Part shown: positions 1-8,692 of the stretch, in pieces | Layout: each line of letters starts with the position of its first letter | Position numbering within the stretch: the stretch's first letter is position 1 | Assembly: GCF_024707545.1 (NCBI RefSeq) | Contig: NZ_CP062229.1 | Coordinates: 1,302,001-1,366,000 of the forward strand | DNA length: 64,000 bases | Reading direction: 5' to 3' | Origin: Mesorhizobium onobrychidis | Lineage (GTDB): Bacteria; Pseudomonadota; Alphaproteobacteria; Rhizobiales; Rhizobiaceae | The notes under the pieces: model-generated | What the model was told of the DNA's origin: nothing | Seen by the model: only the letters and a program-made list of their open reading frames with translations | Database searches by the model: none | Program-made: the position numbers and the translations under genes

Positions 1-62
1 GGCGGGTCAAGGAGTTCCTCGCGGCACGCAAGAAGCCCGAGGCAGCGCGTCGCCGAGCCTGA
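1..62 (+). CDS. C-terminal end of an unidentified protein (partial)
   Basis: An open frame entering from the left edge ends at a TGA at 60-62. The visible 19 residues end in a basic, alanine-rich tail (key residues VKEFLAARKKPEAARRRA). It converges with the TetR gene, whose stop lies 14 bases further on. Too little is present to name the protein, and I assign no function. Confidence 0.45.
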   Translation, partial: RVKEFLAARKKPEAARRRA

Positions 63-75
63 GGCGTTTTGTTTG

Positions 76-672
76 TCAGCTTTTTTGCAAGGCTAGATCG
101 ATCACCTTGATCAGCGCGGCCGCAGCCCGACTCTGCTCGTCCGGATCGCTGATGCGCATCTTCATGCCTTCCAGCCCGTCGAGCAGCATGTCGGCCAGAA
201 ATTTTGCCGACAAGCCCTTGGCGGTGAGATCGACGCCATTGCGTCCGGCCTCGCTCTGGATCGCTGCGGCGACATGCTCGGCAAACCGGCTGCGCCAGCA
301 GCCGATCAGGTCGGCGAGGCTCGACTTCATGTCAAGGAGCTCGGCGCCATGTGGCGAGGCGTGGACGGTGCGCGTCATCGAGATCAGCGCTTCGTCGATG
401 GCCCGCATCGTGCGCTCGGCAAATGGTTCTTCGCCGGCGAGTGCCGTTTTCGCCTGCTCGAGCGAGCGGGAAAGCAGCATCAACGCGATGGCGCGATAAA
501 TACCGGTCTTGTTCTTGAACTGGAGATAAAGCGCCGGCCGCGACATGTCGGCGGTACGCGCAATGTCGTCCATGGTGGTGCGGGCGAAACCATAGGCCAG
601 AAACACCTTCATCGCGCTGTCCAGAATGCGGGCGCGCTTGGGGTCGGTGGCGATGTCCTCGATCTCGATCAT
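76..672 (-). CDS. TetR/AcrR family transcriptional regulator
   Basis: This 198-residue protein has the TetR layout. An N-terminal helix-turn-helix covers about residues 13-59 (ARILDSAMKVFLAYGFA, then TTMDDIARTADMSRPALYLQF), followed by an all-helical ligand and dimer domain. TetR proteins are usually repressors released by a small ligand. It is transcribed divergently from the molybdenum hydroxylase genes that start at 795. A perfect palindrome at 701-725 in the shared promoter gap is a natural operator. I infer control of the oxidoreductase, and perhaps of the RND pump further downstream. The ligand is unknown. Confidence 0.9.
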   Translation of the reverse strand: MIEIEDIATDPKRARILDSAMKVFLAYGFARTTMDDIARTADMSRPALYLQFKNKTGIYRAIALMLLSRSLEQAKTALAGEEPFAERTMRAIDEALISMTRTVHASPHGAELLDMKSSLADLIGCWRSRFAEHVAAAIQSEAGRNGVDLTAKGLSAKFLADMLLDGLEGMKMRISDPDEQSRAAAALIKVIDLALQKS

Positions 673-700
673 GGCGCAACTTTATCCTGTAAAAGCTCTG

Positions 701-725
701 TTGACAAAATGACGTAATTTGTCAA
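701..725. promoter_or_regulatory. Candidate TetR operator in divergent promoter
   Basis: Perfect 8-base arms TTGACAAA and TTTGTCAA flank a 9-base centre between the divergent TetR gene and iorA-like gene. Each arm also contains TTGACA, which resembles a -35 element for each direction, so binding here could block both promoters. Assignment to this TetR protein is inferred from position. Confidence 0.55.
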
Positions 726-794
726 GATGTATGAGGACGAAATGGCCGACCGGCCTTTTGCCTCGGGCTGTGGACGACAACAAAGGGTATCCCC

Positions 795-1256
795 ATGCGC
801 CTCACCGTCGACGGGCAGGCATTCGACGTCAATGCCGATCCCGAAATGCCGCTGCTGTGGGCGCTGCGCGATCTCATGGGCAAGACCGGGCCGAAGTTCG
901 GCTGCGGCATCGCCGCCTGCGGCGCCTGCACCGTGCATGTCGACGGCCAGCCGGTGCGCTCCTGTTCATTGCCGGTCGGTGAGGTCACCGGCGCGGTCAC
1001 CACGATCGAAGGGATCGGCACCGAAGGCAGACTGCATCCGGTACAGCAGGCTTGGCTGGAAGAGCAGGTCGCCCAATGCGGCTACTGCCAGGCCGGCCAG
1101 ATCATGAGCGCGGTGGCGCTGCTCGACCAGGTTGCCGACCCGACCGATGCCGACATCGACGATGCTATGGGCGGCAATCTCTGCCGCTGCGGCACCTACC
1201 CGAAGATCCATGCGGCGATCAAACGAGCGGTCGTCCTCAAGACGGCGGGGATTTGA
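795..1256 (+). CDS. (2Fe-2S)-binding small subunit of xanthine-oxidase-family molybdenum hydroxylase (isoquinoline 1-oxidoreductase alpha type)
   Basis: The 153-residue protein carries the two [2Fe-2S] clusters of a molybdenum hydroxylase. A plant-ferredoxin-type set (Cys37, Cys42, Cys45, Cys57) lies in the N-terminal half. A second set lies in the helical C-terminal domain (CGYC at 95-98, CRC at 130-132). It passes electrons from the molybdenum cofactor subunit to an acceptor. The large subunit begins two bases after its stop, so the two are translationally linked. No FAD subunit lies beside it, as in the two-subunit isoquinoline oxidoreductase and aldehyde oxidase type, which usually donate to a cytochrome c. 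The substrate is not evident. Confidence 0.92.
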   Translation: MRLTVDGQAFDVNADPEMPLLWALRDLMGKTGPKFGCGIAACGACTVHVDGQPVRSCSLPVGEVTGAVTTIEGIGTEGRLHPVQQAWLEEQVAQCGYCQAGQIMSAVALLDQVADPTDADIDDAMGGNLCRCGTYPKIHAAIKRAVVLKTAGI

Positions 1257-1258
1257 CC

Positions 1259-3532
1259 ATGGCCAGTGTCGGAAAGATCGCCCGCCGCACGTTTCTCATC
1301 GGCGCGGCTGCCATCGCGGGCGGTGTCGCCGTCGGCTACTATTACTACCGCAAACCCTATCCGAATCCGCTGGAAGGCGATCTCGCCGCTGACGAAGCGA
1401 CCTTCAACCCCTATGTGAAGATCGGCGCCGACAACACCATCACCATCATCGCGCCGCGTGCCGAGATGGGCCAAGGCATCTCGACGACGCTTGCCGCCAT
1501 GGTTGCCGAAGAACTCGATGTCGACCTCGGCCAGGTCAAGGTCGAGCACGGCCCGGCCTCCTACGCCTATTACAACTCAGCGATCCTGGAAGAGGGCGGT
1601 CCGTTCGCCTTCTTCGACGAAAGCATGACGGCGGAAGTAGTGCGCGCCGGCATGGGCGTCGTCGGAAAATTCCTCGCTCTCCAAGGCACCGGAGGCTCGG
1701 CCTCGACGCGCGACGGTTTCGACAAGATGCGGCAGGCAGGCGCCGCCGCGCGGGAGATGCTGATTGCAGCGGCCGCGCAAAAGCTCGGTATAGCTGCTGC
1801 CGATCTGGAAACGGCCAATGGCTCGATCCTGCACAAGGCGTCGGGCAAGTCGCTGACCTATGGCGCGGTCGCCGCGACCGCTGCGACGATGGCGCCGCCC
1901 GCGGAAATCAGGCTCAAAGACAAAGCCGACTGGAAACTGCTCGGCAAACCGCAAAAACGCATCGACATGCTGGCCAAGGTCACCGGGGCGCCGATCTTCG
2001 GCATCGACGTGACGCTGCCGGACATGCTGTACGGCACGGTCAAGATGAGCCCGCGCTTCTGGGCCAAGCCGGTCAAGGCGGATTTCTCCAACGCCGAGAA
2101 AATGCCTGGCGTGATCAAGATCGTGCCGATCGACACGAATTACGGCCACGGCTTCGGCATCATAGCCGAAAACACCTGGGCGGCGTTCAAGGCGGCGGAG
2201 GCGATCGACACCGAATGGGCCGATCCCGAATATCCGCTGGATAGCGCCGGCATTTCAGAGGTGCTGAAGCAGGCGCTCGGCGCCAAAGGGTCGGTGATGC
2301 GCGACGATGGCGATGTCGATACCGCCTTCGCCGACGCGCCGCGCGAAAAGATCGTCGAGGCCGACTACGCGGTGCCTTATCTGGCACATGCGACGATGGA
2401 GCCGATGAACGCCACGGCGCGGTTGAAGGACGGCGTCCTCGACATCTGGTGCGGCAACCAGGCGCCGACCTTGGTGCGGCAGCTTTGCGCCAATGCTGTC
2501 GGCATCGAGCAGGACAAAGTCAGCGTCCACACCACCTTCATGGGCGGCGGCTTCGGCCGACGTGTCGAGGTGGATTATGCGCTCTGTGCCGCGCTGATGG
2601 CGAAAGAAACGGCAGGCCGGCCGGTCAAGGTGATCTGGACGCGCGAGGAAGACATGCGCCACGACGCCTACCGGCCGGCTTCCGTCGGCAAATTCCAGGC
2701 GCGGCTTGGCAACGACGGCATCCCGGTTGCCATCGACATGACGATCGCCTCGCCATCGATGATAGCCAGCACCTTGCGCCGGCTGTTTCCTTCGATATCG
2801 CCGCTCGGGCCCGACAAGTCCATCGTCGACGGAGCCCATAACCAGCCCTATACGATCCCGAATTACCGGGTGGCCGGCGTCGCCGCACCCGTCTCGATCC
2901 CCGTCGGCTCCTGGCGATCGGTCGGCAGTTCGATCAACGGTTTCTTCCATGAAGGATTTCTGGACGAGATCGCCGTCGCTGGGAAAACCGATCCGGTCGA
3001 ATTGCGCAAGAAGCTGATGGCTGCCTATCCGGCAGCGGTGAAGGTGGTCGAGAAGGTCGCCGATATGGCGAAATGGGGCGAGGCGCTGCCCGCCGGCAAG
3101 GCCAAGGGCATCGCGTTCACGCTCTCCTTCGGCAGTTGGGTCGGCGAGATCGTCCAGGTCGCCGACACGCCGTCCGGAATTCGCATTGAGAAAGTATGGA
3201 TCGCCGCCGATGTCGGCACCGCACTCGATCCTGATATCATCGAGGCGCAACTCATCTCCGCCGCCATCTATGGCCTGTCGGCGGCGATGGGTCAGGAGAT
3301 TACTTTCGCCGGCGGCATGGTCGAACAGTCGAATTTTCACGATTACGATGCCATGCGCATCTTCCAGTGCCCGGCGTTCGAAGTCGCTATCCTGGAGAAT
3401 TTTCACAAAATGGGCGGCGTCGGCGAAGTCGGCACGCCGCCGGCGGCACCGGCACTCGCCAACGCCATCTTCGCACTGACAGGCAGGCGCATCCGGACAC
3501 TGCCCTTGTCGAAGGAGGTGACGTTTGCATGA
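1259..3532 (+). CDS. Molybdopterin-binding large subunit of xanthine-oxidase-family hydroxylase (isoquinoline 1-oxidoreductase beta type)
   Basis: I start this 757-residue protein at the ATG two bases after the small-subunit stop; an open frame continues upstream but runs through the small-subunit gene. The N-terminus has a twin-arginine-like signal (RR at 9-10, then FLIGAAAIAGG) and a hydrophobic stretch, so a folded enzyme is probably exported and held at the periplasmic face. The molybdopterin signatures are present: MGGGFGRR near the middle and a C-terminal GVGEVGTPP, whose Glu is the usual catalytic base. Size and layout fit IorB and periplasmic aldehyde dehydrogenase subunits. The substrate (N-heterocycle or aldehyde) cannot be told from sequence. 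Confidence 0.9.
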   Translation: MASVGKIARRTFLIGAAAIAGGVAVGYYYYRKPYPNPLEGDLAADEATFNPYVKIGADNTITIIAPRAEMGQGISTTLAAMVAEELDVDLGQVKVEHGPASYAYYNSAILEEGGPFAFFDESMTAEVVRAGMGVVGKFLALQGTGGSASTRDGFDKMRQAGAAAREMLIAAAAQKLGIAAADLETANGSILHKASGKSLTYGAVAATAATMAPPAEIRLKDKADWKLLGKPQKRIDMLAKVTGAPIFGIDVTLPDMLYGTVKMSPRFWAKPVKADFSNAEKMPGVIKIVPIDTNYGHGFGIIAENTWAAFKAAEAIDTEWADPEYPLDSAGISEVLKQALGAKGSVMRDDGDVDTAFADAPREKIVEADYAVPYLAHATMEPMNATARLKDGVLDIWCGNQAPTLVRQLCANAVGIEQDKVSVHTTFMGGGFGRRVEVDYALCAALMAKETAGRPVKVIWTREEDMRHDAYRPASVGKFQARLGNDGIPVAIDMTIASPSMIASTLRRLFPSISPLGPDKSIVDGAHNQPYTIPNYRVAGVAAPVSIPVGSWRSVGSSINGFFHEGFLDEIAVAGKTDPVELRKKLMAAYPAAVKVVEKVADMAKWGEALPAGKAKGIAFTLSFGSWVGEIVQVADTPSGIRIEKVWIAADVGTALDPDIIEAQLISAAIYGLSAAMGQEITFAGGMVEQSNFHDYDAMRIFQCPAFEVAILENFHKMGGVGEVGTPPAAPALANAIFALTGRRIRTLPLSKEVTFA

Positions 3533-3789
3533 AATATTCCCATCATGCTGACAGCTGCTGCCATGCTGTTTCGATGGCGCCTTTCGCCGCCGCACAGGAA
3601 AGCCAGGCAACGGCACCGATGACGGTCGATGCAGCCAAGGGTTTGTCCGAGGGACGCGGTCTAGCGGTTACTTTCGCATCCGCGCTGCGCCGACCGCCAT
3701 GTCGCAGACGAACGGCTGCGCTGGTCCGGCTCGCCTCATGGCGGCGGGCGCGTCCTGCCCAGCGAAGTATTACCCATCAACTTTTCTGA
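3529..3789 (+). pseudogene. Possible degraded exported-protein gene after the hydroxylase
   Basis: An ATG overlapping the large-subunit stop (ATGA) opens a frame whose direct translation is poor. Reading the first 60 bases with one base skipped and one restored gives a classic signal peptide (MKYS, IMLTAAAMLF, SMAPFAAAQES). This suggests two compensating frameshifts in a gene once coupled to the hydroxylase, where a c-type cytochrome would be expected. No CXXCH haem motif is visible in the remainder, so identity is unproven. It could also be a short non-functional extension of the operon. Confidence 0.3.
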
Positions 3790-3930
3790 CTATATTGCGG
3801 TGCAACTTTGATGTAGAAGCTCGTTCGCCGATCACGGCAAGTTGAACACGGCCTTGCGCGCACCCATATCGGCGACGCGCCGAGTTAGAAGACGCGGCCT
3901 GGCCGAACCCCGCGCAATGGAAAAACGACG
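3790..3930 (+). other. Gap before RND operon
   Basis: Together with the degraded stretch before it, this fills the 398 bases between the hydroxylase and the membrane fusion protein. I see no intact gene. It is the likely site of a promoter for the efflux operon, but I cannot point to a convincing -35/-10 pair. Confidence 0.3.
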
Positions 3931-5112
3931 ATGCCGAAATACAGGTTTCACAAGCTTGCAGCCATTGTTGTGCTTGTCGGGTTCGCTGCATGGATGGTGA
4001 CGGGCGAGTTCTCGTCCGTCGGCAGCGCGGCCGCCGACAACGAACCCAAGGCGGGGGAGGTCGAGCAGCCAAAGGCGGCTGACGCTGGCAAGGCCAAGCC
4101 CAGTGAGGCAGAGCAGCCCAAGGCGCCGTTGCGCACCGTCGCGATCATAACCCCGCCTAGGCGTACCTATGCGCGCGCCATCCGCATTTCCGGACTGACC
4201 GAAGCCGACAAGCGCGCGGTGCTGGCGACCCGGGTCGACGGCATCATCGACAAGCTGCCGGTCAAGCAAGGACAGCACGTCAAGACGGGCGACCTCGTGC
4301 TGATGCTTGCCACCGAGGAAAAGCTTTCGGCGCTCAGCAATGCCAAGCAGCTTGTCGCGCAGCGTCAGGCCGAACTTGATGCGGCCTCGCGGCTGGCGAA
4401 AACCGGCAATCTGCCCAAGCTGCAGCTCGACAACGCTCGCTCCACCCTAACCTTAGCGCAGTCGATGCTGGAAGCCATGCAAGCCCAGCTTGATCGCAAT
4501 GAGGTGAGGGCTCCGTTCGACGGCGTCATCGACCGGGTGCCGGTGGAGCTTGGCAGTTCGGTGATGCAGGGCGGCGAGGTGGCAACCATTCTGAGCCTAG
4601 ACCCTGTGATCGCCCGCGGCGAGGTCAGCGAGCGTGATCTCGGCTATCTGAAGATCGGCGACAAGGCGAATGTACGGCTGGTCAGCGGCCAGATCGTCGA
4701 GGGCACTGTGCGCTACATCAGCCGCGACGCGTCGTCCGCCACCCGCACCTTCCGGGTCGAGATCGCAATCCCTAATCCTGAGGGCACCATTCCCGCCGGG
4801 ATGACGGCCGAGATCGGGCTGAGCGCGCAGCCGACCGACGCCGTCATGCTGCCGCGCTCGGTGGTGACGCTCGGCGACAAGGGCGATCTCGGTATTCGCG
4901 CCGTCGACAAGGACGACAAGGTCGTGTTCTTCCCGATCGACCTGGTCGACGACACGCCAAACGGCCTGGTGCTTGGCGGCATCCCGGCCGATGCACGTGT
5001 CATCGTCGCCGGCCAGGAACTGGTGACGGAAGGCGAAGTGGTCAAGCCGGTCGAGGCCGACCAGGCCACCATCCAGAAGCTCTTGGGCGAAGCGGCGGCC
5101 GGGACGCAGTAA
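3931..5112 (+). CDS. RND efflux periplasmic adaptor (membrane fusion protein)
   Basis: The 393-residue protein has an N-terminal hydrophobic anchor (about residues 9-23). A charged Pro/Ala/Lys/Glu linker with a twice-repeated EQPKA unit (45-49 and 61-65) follows. Next come the HlyD/AcrA-type domains: a biotinyl-lipoyl half (VDGIIDKLPVKQGQHVKTGDLV), an alpha-helical hairpin (about 120-165), the returning lipoyl half (VRAPFDGVIDRVPVELGSSV) and beta-barrel strands. It bridges the inner-membrane pump to an outer-membrane channel. The pump gene starts two bases after its stop, so they form one operon. No outer-membrane factor gene is adjacent. Confidence 0.93.
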   Translation: MPKYRFHKLAAIVVLVGFAAWMVTGEFSSVGSAAADNEPKAGEVEQPKAADAGKAKPSEAEQPKAPLRTVAIITPPRRTYARAIRISGLTEADKRAVLATRVDGIIDKLPVKQGQHVKTGDLVLMLATEEKLSALSNAKQLVAQRQAELDAASRLAKTGNLPKLQLDNARSTLTLAQSMLEAMQAQLDRNEVRAPFDGVIDRVPVELGSSVMQGGEVATILSLDPVIARGEVSERDLGYLKIGDKANVRLVSGQIVEGTVRYISRDASSATRTFRVEIAIPNPEGTIPAGMTAEIGLSAQPTDAVMLPRSVVTLGDKGDLGIRAVDKDDKVVFFPIDLVDDTPNGLVLGGIPADARVIVAGQELVTEGEVVKPVEADQATIQKLLGEAAAGTQ

Positions 5113-5114
5113 TC

Positions 5115-8100
5115 ATGGATATCGTCAAGCTTGCAATCAACAATGCCCGCCTGACCATTTCGGTGCTGGTCTTCCTTCTGCTTGCTGGCTGGGTCGCCTA
5201 TCAGTCGACGCCGAAGGAAGCGGAACCCGACGTTCCGATTCCGATGATGTATGTCAGCCTGATCTATCGGGGGATATCGCCTGAGGATTCGGAGCGCCTG
5301 CTGCTGCGGCCGATGGAAGCCAAGCTGAAGAGTCTCAAGGGCCTCAAGGAGATGCGCTCGGCCGCCTTCCAGGGCGGCGGCTATGTGCTGGTCGAATTCC
5401 ACCCGCAGACGGATCTGGCGACGGCGCTGCAGGACACACGCAGCAAGGTCCAGGACGGCAAGGCCGACCTGCCGCAGGCAGCCGAGGAGCCTGTGGTCTC
5501 CGAAGTCAACGTCTCCGAGTTCCCCGTCCTTGTCGTGACGCTGTCGGGCGAGGTGCCCGAGCGCATGCTCACGGCGGCGGCGCGCGAGTTGCGCGACCGC
5601 ATCGAGGAAGTGCCGGGCGTGCTGGAAGGCGCGCTGCAAGGTGCGCGCGACGATCTCGTCGAAGTCGTCATCGATCCGATGAAACTATCTTCCTACGGGC
5701 TGCAGCTCGAGCAGCTGATCGGTGCGGTCGGCGATTCCAACAGTCTTGTCGCCGCCGGCAACATCGAAGGGTCCGAGGGCAAATACGCGGTCAAGGTGCC
5801 GTCGCTGATCGAGACGCCGGAGGACGTGGCGGCGCTTCCGATCGTCGCCGGCCCCAATGCCGTGGTGCAGGCCAAGGATATCGCCACCGTCCGCTCCACC
5901 TTCAAGGACGCCGAGACGGTGACCCGTCTCGACGGCAAGCCGGCGATCGCCATCGAGGTGAAGAAGCGCATCGGCTCCAACCTGATCGACACGATCGCCC
6001 AGGTGAGGACCGTGTCCGATGCCTTCATAAAGACCATGCCGGAAGGCATGCACGTCACCTACACGCAGGACAAGTCGGTCTTCGTCAACCAATTGCTCGG
6101 CGATCTGCAGAACCACGTCATGATCGCCGTGATCCTGGTGTTCATCGTCATTCTCTACGCGCTGTCGGGCCGTGCCTCGCTGCTGATTGGCCTCGCCATT
6201 CCATCGTCCTTCCTGATCGGCATCCTGCTGTTGGCCATGATGGGCTACACGATCAACATGATCGTGCTGTTCAGCCTCATCCTGGCGGTCGGCATGCTCG
6301 TCGACGACGCCATCATCGTCACCGAATTGGCCGAGCGGCGGATGAGCGAAGGCATGCCGAAGGCAGAGGCCTTCGCGCTTGCCGCCAAGCGCATGGCGGG
6401 GCCGGTTATCGCCGCGACGATGACGCGCATCGCCGCCTTTTCGCCGCTGTTGTTCTGGCCAGGCATCATCGGCGATTTCATGAAATACATGCCGATCACG
6501 CTGATCGTCACGCTCTCGGCCTCGATGCTCTATGCGCTGGTCTTTGCGCCGGCGCTGGGCGCCTTGTTCGCCAAGGCGCCGCCGCATCACGAGAATGACA
6601 ACCGCGACGGCTGGTATATGGCCGTGGTCAAGCAGGCGGTGCGCTTTCCCATTACCGTGCTTCTGCTCACCGTCGGCCTTTTGTTCGGTGTCGGCCTTGC
6701 CTATTCGAAATACGGCGCCGGCGTCGAGTTCTTCCCGAATGTCGAGCCTGACTACGGCCTGCTCTATGTGCACGCCCGCGGCAACCTTTCGCTCGCCGAA
6801 ATGGATGCCGCCACGAAGACCGCGGAAAACCGGCTTCTCGGCTGGCCAGGCGTGAAGTCGGTCTATACCCGTGTCGGCAAGACGCAAGGCGGCGGCCAGG
6901 ACATTCCTGAAGACGTGGTCGGCGTGATCCAGTACGAGTTCGTCGACTGGCGCGAGCGCAAATCGGCGAACGCGATCCTGGACGAACTGCGCGGCGTCAT
7001 GGCCGGCATTCCCGGCGTCGACGTCGAGGTTCGCGTGCCTGAGGCCGGCCCGCCCACCGGCAAGCCGATCCAGATCAGGCTTTCGGCCGTCGACCCGCAA
7101 GGTCTCGACGACAAGGCGCGCGCCGTCGCCGCGCGCATTGCCAAGGTGCCCGGTGTTATCGATATTTCCGACGGCCTGCCGCCGCCCGGCGTCGACTGGG
7201 CGCTCGACGTCGATCGCGCCAAGGCGGCACAATACGGCATCAGCCCGACCTCGGTCGGAACGGTTGTGCAACTGGTGACGAACGGGCTGAAGCTCAGTGA
7301 ATACCGGCCAGCCGGTGCTGACGACGCCGTCGACATCAGGCTGCGTCTGCCCGAGGACCGGCGCACGCTGTCGACACTCGACGACCTCAGGGTGCAGACT
7401 TCGCAAGGGTCGGTGCCGATCTCGAATTTCGTCGTGCGCAAGCCCGAGCCGACCGTCGGTATCCTCAACCGCATCGATGGCGCGCGCACGGTGGTCGTCC
7501 AGGCCAATGTCGCCGCCGGCGAGCAAGTCGCTTCTGTCCAGCAGCAGGTCAGCCAGGCTGTCGTCGATATGGATCTCGGCAGCGGCATACGCTGGAAGCT
7601 TGCCGGCTCGAACGAGGACAGCGCCGAGGCCAGCGCCTTCCTCAGCAAAGCCTTCGGTGCCGCGATCTTCCTGATCTTCCTCGTGCTTCTGATGCAGTTC
7701 AACAAGTTCACCAGCGTCTGGCTGGTGCTGTCCTGCGTGGTCATGGCGACGGTCGGGGTGTTCCTGGGATTGCTGTTGACAGGAGAGGCGTTCGGCATCG
7801 TCATGTCGGGCATCGGCGTGATCGCGCTGGCCGGCGTGGTGGTGAACAACAACATCGTGCTGATCGACACCTATGACCGGCTGCGCGAAGAAGGCTGGGA
7901 CAAGATGGACGCGGTGCTGCAGACCTGTCGCGAACGTGCCCGACCGGTCGTGCTGACGGCGGTGTCGGCGATCCTCGGCGTGCTGCCGATCGCTTTCGGC
8001 CTCGGTCTCGAAATCTTCCATCACGAGACGACGATCAACGCGCCGTCGACGCAATGGTGGATATCGCTGTCGTCGGCGATCGTCTTCGGCCTGTCCTTCG

Positions 8101-8291
8101 CCACCTTGCTGACGCTGGTGGTGACACCGTCGATGCTGATGGTGTTCACGCGTAGTAAGAACAGCCGCTTCTATGCATTCTTCCGTCGGGTGTTCCGGCG
8201 CGGCAAGACAGTCGGTGCGACTGTAGAGACCTCCGCAAGACCGGGCTCGCTTGGCGAGCCGGCGATCGCCTTCCCGAAGGCCGCCGAATAG
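5115..8291 (+). CDS. RND family efflux permease (AcrB/AcrD/AcrF superfamily)
   Basis: At 1058 residues this has full RND pump length. It has an N-terminal membrane helix (about 12-29), two large periplasmic loops and two clusters of membrane helices. The TM4 signature GMLVDDAIIV contains the paired Asp residues of the proton relay, and the second half has the matching VVVNNNIVLID segment. The partner adaptor lies two bases upstream. The pump expels small hydrophobic molecules using the proton gradient; its substrate may relate to compounds handled by the upstream hydroxylase, but that is only inferred from proximity. A strong terminator follows the stop. Confidence 0.95.
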   Translation: MDIVKLAINNARLTISVLVFLLLAGWVAYQSTPKEAEPDVPIPMMYVSLIYRGISPEDSERLLLRPMEAKLKSLKGLKEMRSAAFQGGGYVLVEFHPQTDLATALQDTRSKVQDGKADLPQAAEEPVVSEVNVSEFPVLVVTLSGEVPERMLTAAARELRDRIEEVPGVLEGALQGARDDLVEVVIDPMKLSSYGLQLEQLIGAVGDSNSLVAAGNIEGSEGKYAVKVPSLIETPEDVAALPIVAGPNAVVQAKDIATVRSTFKDAETVTRLDGKPAIAIEVKKRIGSNLIDTIAQVRTVSDAFIKTMPEGMHVTYTQDKSVFVNQLLGDLQNHVMIAVILVFIVILYALSGRASLLIGLAIPSSFLIGILLLAMMGYTINMIVLFSLILAVGMLVDDAIIVTELAERRMSEGMPKAEAFALAAKRMAGPVIAATMTRIAAFSPLLFWPGIIGDFMKYMPITLIVTLSASMLYALVFAPALGALFAKAPPHHENDNRDGWYMAVVKQAVRFPITVLLLTVGLLFGVGLAYSKYGAGVEFFPNVEPDYGLLYVHARGNLSLAEMDAATKTAENRLLGWPGVKSVYTRVGKTQGGGQDIPEDVVGVIQYEFVDWRERKSANAILDELRGVMAGIPGVDVEVRVPEAGPPTGKPIQIRLSAVDPQGLDDKARAVAARIAKVPGVIDISDGLPPPGVDWALDVDRAKAAQYGISPTSVGTVVQLVTNGLKLSEYRPAGADDAVDIRLRLPEDRRTLSTLDDLRVQTSQGSVPISNFVVRKPEPTVGILNRIDGARTVVVQANVAAGEQVASVQQQVSQAVVDMDLGSGIRWKLAGSNEDSAEASAFLSKAFGAAIFLIFLVLLMQFNKFTSVWLVLSCVVMATVGVFLGLLLTGEAFGIVMSGIGVIALAGVVVNNNIVLIDTYDRLREEGWDKMDAVLQTCRERARPVVLTAVSAILGVLPIAFGLGLEIFHHETTINAPSTQWWISLSSAIVFGLSFATLLTLVVTPSMLMVFTRSKNSRFYAFFRRVFRRGKTVGATVETSARPGSLGEPAIAFPKAAE

Positions 8292-8335
8292 GCCAATTTT
8301 GCTTGGAGTGCCGCGCGTATTTTGACCGCGCAAAG

Positions 8336-8368
8336 AAAAGGCCGCCGGGAACAACCCAGCGGCCTTTT
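8336..8368 (+). terminator. Rho-independent terminator of RND operon
   Basis: A perfect 10-base stem (AAAAGGCCGC pairing with GCGGCCTTTT) encloses a 13-base loop and ends in a T-run. It lies 45 bases after the pump stop. The leading A-run makes it symmetric, so it could act in both directions. Confidence 0.8.
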
Positions 8369-8410
8369 GCATTGTCCTGTCATGCGACACCTCAAAGCGG
8401 GGAGTTTCTC

Positions 8411-8569
8411 ATGACGCTCAGCACCATTCTCGTCATAATTCTGATCCTCATTCTGATCGGCGCGGTGCCGACATGGCCTCATTCGCGTTCCTGGGGTTAT
8501 GGTCCCTCCGGCATCGTCGGCGTCATCCTGATCGTACTGCTGGTGTTGCTGCTGATGGGCAGGATTTGA
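8411..8569 (+). CDS. DUF3309 family small membrane protein
   Basis: This 52-residue protein consists of two hydrophobic segments (about 5-20 and 34-49) joined by a short loop (WPHSRSWGYGPSG). That is the typical form of DUF3309 peptides, which are common in Alphaproteobacteria and of unknown function. The start is the ATG preceded by GGGGAG; an in-frame extension upstream runs through the terminator of the preceding operon and is not credible. Confidence 0.85.
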   Translation: MTLSTILVIILILILIGAVPTWPHSRSWGYGPSGIVGVILIVLLVLLLMGRI

Positions 8570-8589
8570 CCGGAGTTTGGTCGACAAAG

Positions 8590-8627
8590 TGCAGCGCTGC
8601 GCGCCTTTTGAGGGCGTAGCGCTGTAG
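8590..8627. repeat. Dispersed GC palindrome (CAGCGC...GCGCTG type), copy 1
   Basis: An imperfect inverted repeat begins GCAGCGCTGCGCGCC and ends GGGCGTAGCGCTGTAGC around a TTTTGA centre. It lies just after the DUF3309 gene. It shares its outline with copies near 25730, 26025, 39518 and 53366 in this window. Confidence 0.6.
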
Positions 8628-8692
8628 CATTTGATTTTGCGCAGGGCCTTTCCGAGCCTTCGGTTCGTATCATACGCTGGGTAACGGCCGTT

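Noticed and set aside
2255..3616. A 453-residue open frame antisense to the molybdenum hydroxylase
   Set aside because: It mirrors the codon pattern of the sense gene, has low-complexity Arg/His composition and no credible start.
5685..8390. A 901-residue open frame antisense to the RND pump
   Set aside because: It is rich in His, Arg, Gln and Asp in the pattern produced by reading GC-rich coding DNA backwards. It has no domain, and the pump on the other strand is unmistakable.
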